Below are positions 60,070 through 64,000 of a stretch of DNA of 64,000 nucleotides, in pieces. The position numbers were made by a program, and so were the translations under genes. Position 1 is the first letter of the stretch, and the number at the start of each line of letters is the position of its first letter. Origin of the DNA: Monoplex corrugatus (taxonomy: Eukaryota; Mollusca; Gastropoda; Littorinimorpha; Ranellidae). The notes below the pieces were generated by a model, which saw nothing but the letters and a program-made list of their open reading frames with translations, did not search any database and was not told the origin of the DNA. Where the stretch lies: contig CM060315.1 in NCBI GenBank assembly GCA_030674185.1, positions 88,795,415 through 88,859,414 of the forward strand, in the 5' to 3' direction.

Positions 60070-60907
60070 GTGTACCCGTGCTTGAGTAAAACGTTCTCTT
60101 TTCTCTCATGGAACGTTAACGGTTTATTTTCCAAAGTTACTGAAAAGGATTTTGTCTCGTATGTGTGTGTGTTTGATTTCATATGCTTTGGAGAAACATT
60201 CATGGAAAAGTGTCACACAGATGTTTTTGTTGGCTATACTGTATTTTGCAAACCAGCAGTAAAGCTTTCGTCCCAAGGGAGACGATTGGTTTGTTTAGTA
60301 AAAAACCAATTGGTTCCTTTTGTAACATGGATTGATATTAAACAAACTAATATATGTGCATTTGTTATCGATAAAAAATATTTTTGGTACTTCAAAAAAT
60401 GTTTTGTTTGTTTGTGCTTATGTTCAGCCAGAAGGTTCACCTTATTATACACATTTTGATATTGATAACGGAATCTGTTTTGGAAGAATGTCTTGTTGAT
60501 TGTTTACTGTCATTAGGTGATGCTGAAATATTACTTTGTGGAGATCTGAACAGCAGAACGTGAATTTTTCTCCGGAAATTTTCGACTGTTTTAGCATTGA
60601 CTCGCTGACGAATAGTTAACCGTCATGTGCAAATCACAGATCTGACGATTCTGTTTTAAATGATTATGGTAAAATGTTGTTGAATTTGTGTGCTGCATTT
60701 GATTTGTATATTTTGAATGGGGTTTGTAATGGCGACCATCAGGGTCGCTATACTTACATATCTGATAATGGATGCAGCGTGAATGATTATTTTCTTATTT
60801 CTAAAGTTCTTTTTTCTTCTGTTTGTAATGATTGTACCTTATATATATCTGATCGCATTGATTCGGACCATTTACCCGTTCAGTTGCATATTACTTTCCC
60901 AAAATGA
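60070..60907 (+). pseudogene. LINE ORF2 endonuclease domain (broken)
   Basis: Starts FSFLSWNVNGLFSKVTE (catalytic Asn), then FDFICFGETF (catalytic Glu) and KLSSQGRRLVCLVKNQL. After a shift near 60385 (T run) another phase reads VCAYVQPEG-like sequence and ILLCGDLNSRT (60530-60561; GDxN), followed by a TGA. The frame 60674-60907 gives LYILNGVCNGDHQGRYTYIS, CSVNDYFLIS and RIDSDHLPVQLHI (the SDHxP end). All APE signature blocks exist but in at least three phases. Confidence 0.83.
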
Positions 60908-62449
60908 AAATACATTTGGAACGGATGTTTGTGACAGAGGCACGGTGATTGAAAAATTTGTGTGGAGCGATGAAAATGGTCATGTTTATAGATCAAACTT
61001 ACAGAAAGAGGAGACGCGTTTGAAATTTCAATCTGCTATGAATTTGATTGATGTAGATGTAGATGATGCTTTGAACGTGTTCAATGACTGTATTAACAAT
61101 AGTGCTGAAAATATGAAGAGATACTTGCATAGTAACAAGACAAACACAAATAGTGATTGGTTCGATTTTGAATGTTTAACAGCCAAACGGAATGTCCGAA
61201 GATTGTTAAAAAGATTAAGAAAAACTTTAAGAGATGAGGTCAGATGTATGTAGGCCTATACTATTGCTAGAAGAGAATATAAAAACCTTCTGAAAAGAAA
61301 GAGAAGGTCCTTTCATCTAGCATTACTGAACAGCTTGGTGTCCACATTGAATGACCAACAGACATTTTGGAAATCCGTTAAAAAGGCATCATTTAAAAGA
61401 AGTCAGTCAAAACGTTGCATTACTGTTAACACGTGGTATGAACATTTTCGTTCTCTGTTAGATAAAGATGTTGTGCAAGAGGCTGAGTATACTATGCAAG
61501 TCAATGAGGAAACAGATGGCCATCTTAGTCGTCCTATTTCAATGGATGAAGTTGTGTCTGCCATGCGTAAACTGAAGAATAATGAAGCTGCAGTCCTGAT
61601 CTTATTATTGGTGAATTTTTTAAAAATGGGACAGAAGATACAATTCAATTTTTCCTGAAACTATTCAATAAACTTTTTAATGATATCATATTTCCAGAAA
61701 GTTGGTCAGAATCAATAATTTTACCATTATTTAAGAAAGGGGACGCCAGTAATCCAAATAATTACAGAGGAATTTCTGTCTGTAATATAAGCAGTGAATT
61801 ATATAGCACCATGATCAATAAGAGGTTACAGGATGGGTTGCAATTGATGACATTACAGGAGATCAGCAAGCTGGCGTTAAGAGGGGATGTTCTACAGTCG
61901 ATCATATGTTTACTCTCCTTTCACATATTCAGAAACAGTTTTCTTGATTTTGAAAAAGCATTTGATTCTATTGATAGAAATTTGCTTTGGCCAATTTTAT
62001 TGAAGAACGGTGTAAATGGCAAATTGTTTCAATGTATAAAGGCAATGTATCAAAAAGTTAAATGTCGAATCCGCTATGGGCTTCATATTACAGATTATAT
62101 TCAGTGTACAACTGGAGTTAAACAAGGAGATGTTTGTAGCCCTGTATTATTTTCTATGTTTATTAATGAGCTTGCTCTGGAGGTTATCAGCAATGGGCAT
62201 CATGGTGCCAAATGTCCACAAGATTTGTCAGAATTGTTTATTCTTTTGTTGGCAGATGATGTGCTGTTGTTATCTGAAACGGTTGTAGGTTTACAGAGGG
62301 TGTCAAATACTGTACACAGAGCAGCTACTTCTTTGCATCTTAAGGTAAATTTGAACAAAAGCAATGTTGTATTTAGAATAGGAGGACACCTAGCTGCTAG
62401 AGAGAGATGGGTGTACAATGATACAGTTATGCCTGTTGTAAATGTATAG
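60900..62449 (+). pseudogene. LINE ORF2 linker and reverse transcriptase (broken)
   Basis: 61253 and earlier: the linker with SDWFDFECLTAKRNVRRLLK-like sequence (read DWFDFECLTAKRNVRR). 61335-61658: TLNDQQTFWKSVKKASFKR and VVSAMRKLKNNEAA, where a G present in the copy at 63900 (GCAGGTCC) is lost, giving the frameshift. 61680-61800: PLFKKGD, NNYRGISVCN-like RT block in another phase. 61811-62449: FLDFEKAFDSIDRNLLW, CTTGVKQGDVCSPVLFSMFI and the catalytic box ELFILLLADDVLLLS, that is LADD rather than Y/FADD, and LHLKVNLNKSNVVF. Confidence 0.85.
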
Positions 62450-62538
62450 AAATACCTGGGAATTTATTTTTCTACACGTTTGAGTTTTACTCTGGCTTGT
62501 AAAGATATTGTTAGCAGGGCAAAAAAAAAAAAAAAGCA

Positions 62539-63450
62539 TTGCTGTGTACGATGAAAAGATTGAATATGTTAACTAACAATTCATTTGATTTACTTATCAA
62601 AATATTTGATTCACAAATACAGCCAATTTTGCTGTATGGAGCAGAAATTTGGGGATTAGATAAGGCAGTTATGCATTGTGAAGCTGTACACTTATTTGCT
62701 TCGAAAGGATTTTTAGGACTGGATAAGCGCACATCTAATGATTTAGTGTATGGAGAAACAAACAGATACCCATTGTTTGTTCATTCTGTTGTACGATATA
62801 TTCAATTTTGGTTAAAACTATTGCACATGGAAGACAACAGACTGCCGAAAAAAATCCTATAAGATGCTATTTGATCTAGACTGTAAAGGAAAGAAGAATT
62901 GGGTAACTAGTATACGTATGTGTCTGAATGAATATGGGTTTGATGATGTTTGGTTTTTCCAAGGAGCTGGCGATGAGAGACAGTTTATTCGTGATTTTCG
63001 ACAAAGACTGATTGATTGTAGATGGCAAAAATGAAATGACCATATACAGACAAGTGGAAGATATGATTTTTACAGAACTGTCATAGACTCTCACAGTGTT
63101 AAACCATACATAAGCCTTGATTTGGATATTAATTTGAAAAAAAAATAATAGCAACATTTAGACTTGGTTTATCAATCTTGAAAGCCCATCAACTGAGATA
63201 CAAGCAAAACAGAGAGTCTGATTTGCTCTGTCCCTTATGTATGCAAGCTGAAGAAGACGAAATACATTTTGTCATTTGTTGTCCAGCTTTAGATGAAATC
63301 CGTTCAAGATTTATCCCTCAAAAGTATTATAGATGCCCGAATATGTTTAAACTGTGTTTGTTAATGTGTTCAACTCGTTTCGATTATATTAAGAACTTTG
63401 GTTTGTTCCTGCTTAAAGCAGTTAAAATCAGGGAAATCGCTTTATCGTAA
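62539..63450 (+). pseudogene. LINE ORF2 C-terminal domain with CCHC knuckle
   Basis: 62539-62862 reads IFDSQIQPILLYGAEIWGLD and FLGLDKRTSNDLVYGE, the thumb and connection typical after the RT. 62862-63170 carries further C-terminal sequence in another phase. 63178-63450 reads LRYKQNRESDLLCPLCMQAE then DEIHFVICCPALDEIR: a C-x2-C-x9-H-x4-C zinc knuckle, complete here, whereas the minus-strand LINE has Arg for the second Cys. The stop TAA at 63450 is followed by the 3'UTR. Confidence 0.82.
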
Positions 63451-63596
63451 TACACAATTTATTTTGTTGTTGATTGTTAATTCTATATGATATGATATCT
63501 GATTATCTCATTATGTTTATAAGCACCCTTTCAGTAGGGGCTATGGCCTTTCTAGAATAAAAATTCTGAAATCTGAAGTCTGAAGTCTCTCTCTCT

Positions 63597-64000
63597 CTTC
63601 TGAAAAGAAAGAGAAGGTCCTTTAATGTAGCATTACTGAACAGCTTGGTGTCCACATTGAACGACCAACAGGCATTTTGGAAATCTGTTAAAAAGGAATC
63701 GTTTAAAAGAAGTCAGTCAAAACGTTACATTACTGTTAACACGTGGTTTGAGCATTTTCGTTCGCTGTTAGATAAAGATGTTGTGCAAGAGGCTGAGTAT
63801 ACTATGCAAGTCAACGAGGAAACAGATGATGACCATCGTAATCGTCCAATTTCAGTGGATGAAGTTGTGTCCGCCATGCAAAAACTGAAGAATAATGAAG
63901 CTGCAGGTCCTGATTTTATTATTGGTGATTTAAAAAAAAAAGACAGAAGATGCAATTCACTTTTTCCTGAAACTATTTAATAAATTTTTTGATGATGGCA
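63597..64000 (+). mobile_element. Second, 5'-truncated copy of the leader-2A LINE family, cut by window end
   Basis: From tgaaaagaaagagaaggtcc at 63601 the sequence matches 61291-61690 closely at an offset of about 2310 bp. The open frame to 63980 reads TLNDQQAFWKSVKKESFKR, VQEAEYTMQVNEETDD and KLKNNEAAGPDFIIGD, retaining the GPD lost by frameshift in the first copy, then breaks in an A10 run at about 63932. It abuts the first copy's tail (ctgaagtctgaagtctctct) head-to-tail. It continues beyond the window. Confidence 0.88.

Larger units (their letters stand above)
58801..63590 (+). mobile_element. LINE with leader-2A ORF1 and APE-RT-CCHC ORF2
   Basis: About 4.8 kb, nearly full length. ORF1 (58801-59760) has a hydrophobic leader, a 2A-like motif, a coiled coil and an RRM/CTD. 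ORF2 (about 60058-63450) has an APE endonuclease, an RT and a C-terminal CCHC knuckle. The 3' end is marked by aataaa at 63557 and a short repeat ending (ctgaaatctgaagtctgaag). Multiple single-base frameshifts interrupt both ORFs. The 5' limit is uncertain: the C/A tract ends at about 58768 and may abut the 5'UTR. Same architecture class as the minus-strand LINE at 14690-19960. Confidence 0.87.

Overview
The window looks like repeat-dense, non-coding-rich DNA from an invertebrate animal, most likely a mollusc (probably a gastropod). The evidence is: spliced host exons with GT/AG boundaries; several clades of non-LTR retrotransposons, including L2-like elements that end in a GCGCTATATAAAT tail plus ATT repeats; a tRNA-derived SINE; huge CA/TG microsatellites; and dispersed palindromic repeats of a type I associate with molluscan genomes. 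No prokaryotic gene organisation, rRNA, tRNA or CRISPR array was seen. The organism is an inference from repeat content.

Layout. 1-9458: a 37-bp satellite interrupted by a 5'-truncated L2-like LINE. 9459-14689: a dispersed repeat, a 37-nt G run, a decayed RTE-like LINE (minus strand) and CA microsatellites. 14690-19960: a nearly full-length but broken LINE (minus) with an L1-type ORF1 (coiled coil plus RRM) and an endonuclease/RT ORF2. 20258-33992: one host gene on the minus strand, an alpha-1,3-fucosyltransferase-like (GT10) gene with four proposed coding exons. Its introns hold several LINE fragments, a SINE, hairpin (foldback) elements and a 3.6-kb 27-bp minisatellite. 34680-50164: a 15-kb 30-bp satellite interrupted by three LINE fragments and containing a recent 2.1-kb duplicated block. 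50165-55190: dispersed repeats, a 45-bp minisatellite in two blocks, and compound TG/TC/GA modules. 55190-56755: LINE and SINE pieces. 57481-58768: a 16-bp tandem repeat and a 1.2-kb C/A-only tract that is G-quadruplex-prone on the other strand. 58801-64000: a 4.8-kb LINE (plus strand) whose ORF1 begins with a hydrophobic leader followed by a 2A-like motif (GDIEMNPGP), then a second truncated copy of the same family head-to-tail.

The only convincing host gene is the fucosyltransferase: a short cytoplasmic tail, a signal anchor, a proline-containing stem and the GT10 catalytic domain, pointing to Golgi fucosylation of glycans. It carries two compensating one-base frameshifts near homopolymers. 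These could be sequencing errors, since the satellites on the same contig also show dense single-base deletions, or real decay. Everything else is mobile or repetitive DNA. The most interesting items are the leader-2A architecture of the 3' LINE, LINE 3'UTRs that appear to spread TG microsatellites, the duplicated LINE-plus-satellite block, and the nested foldback elements.
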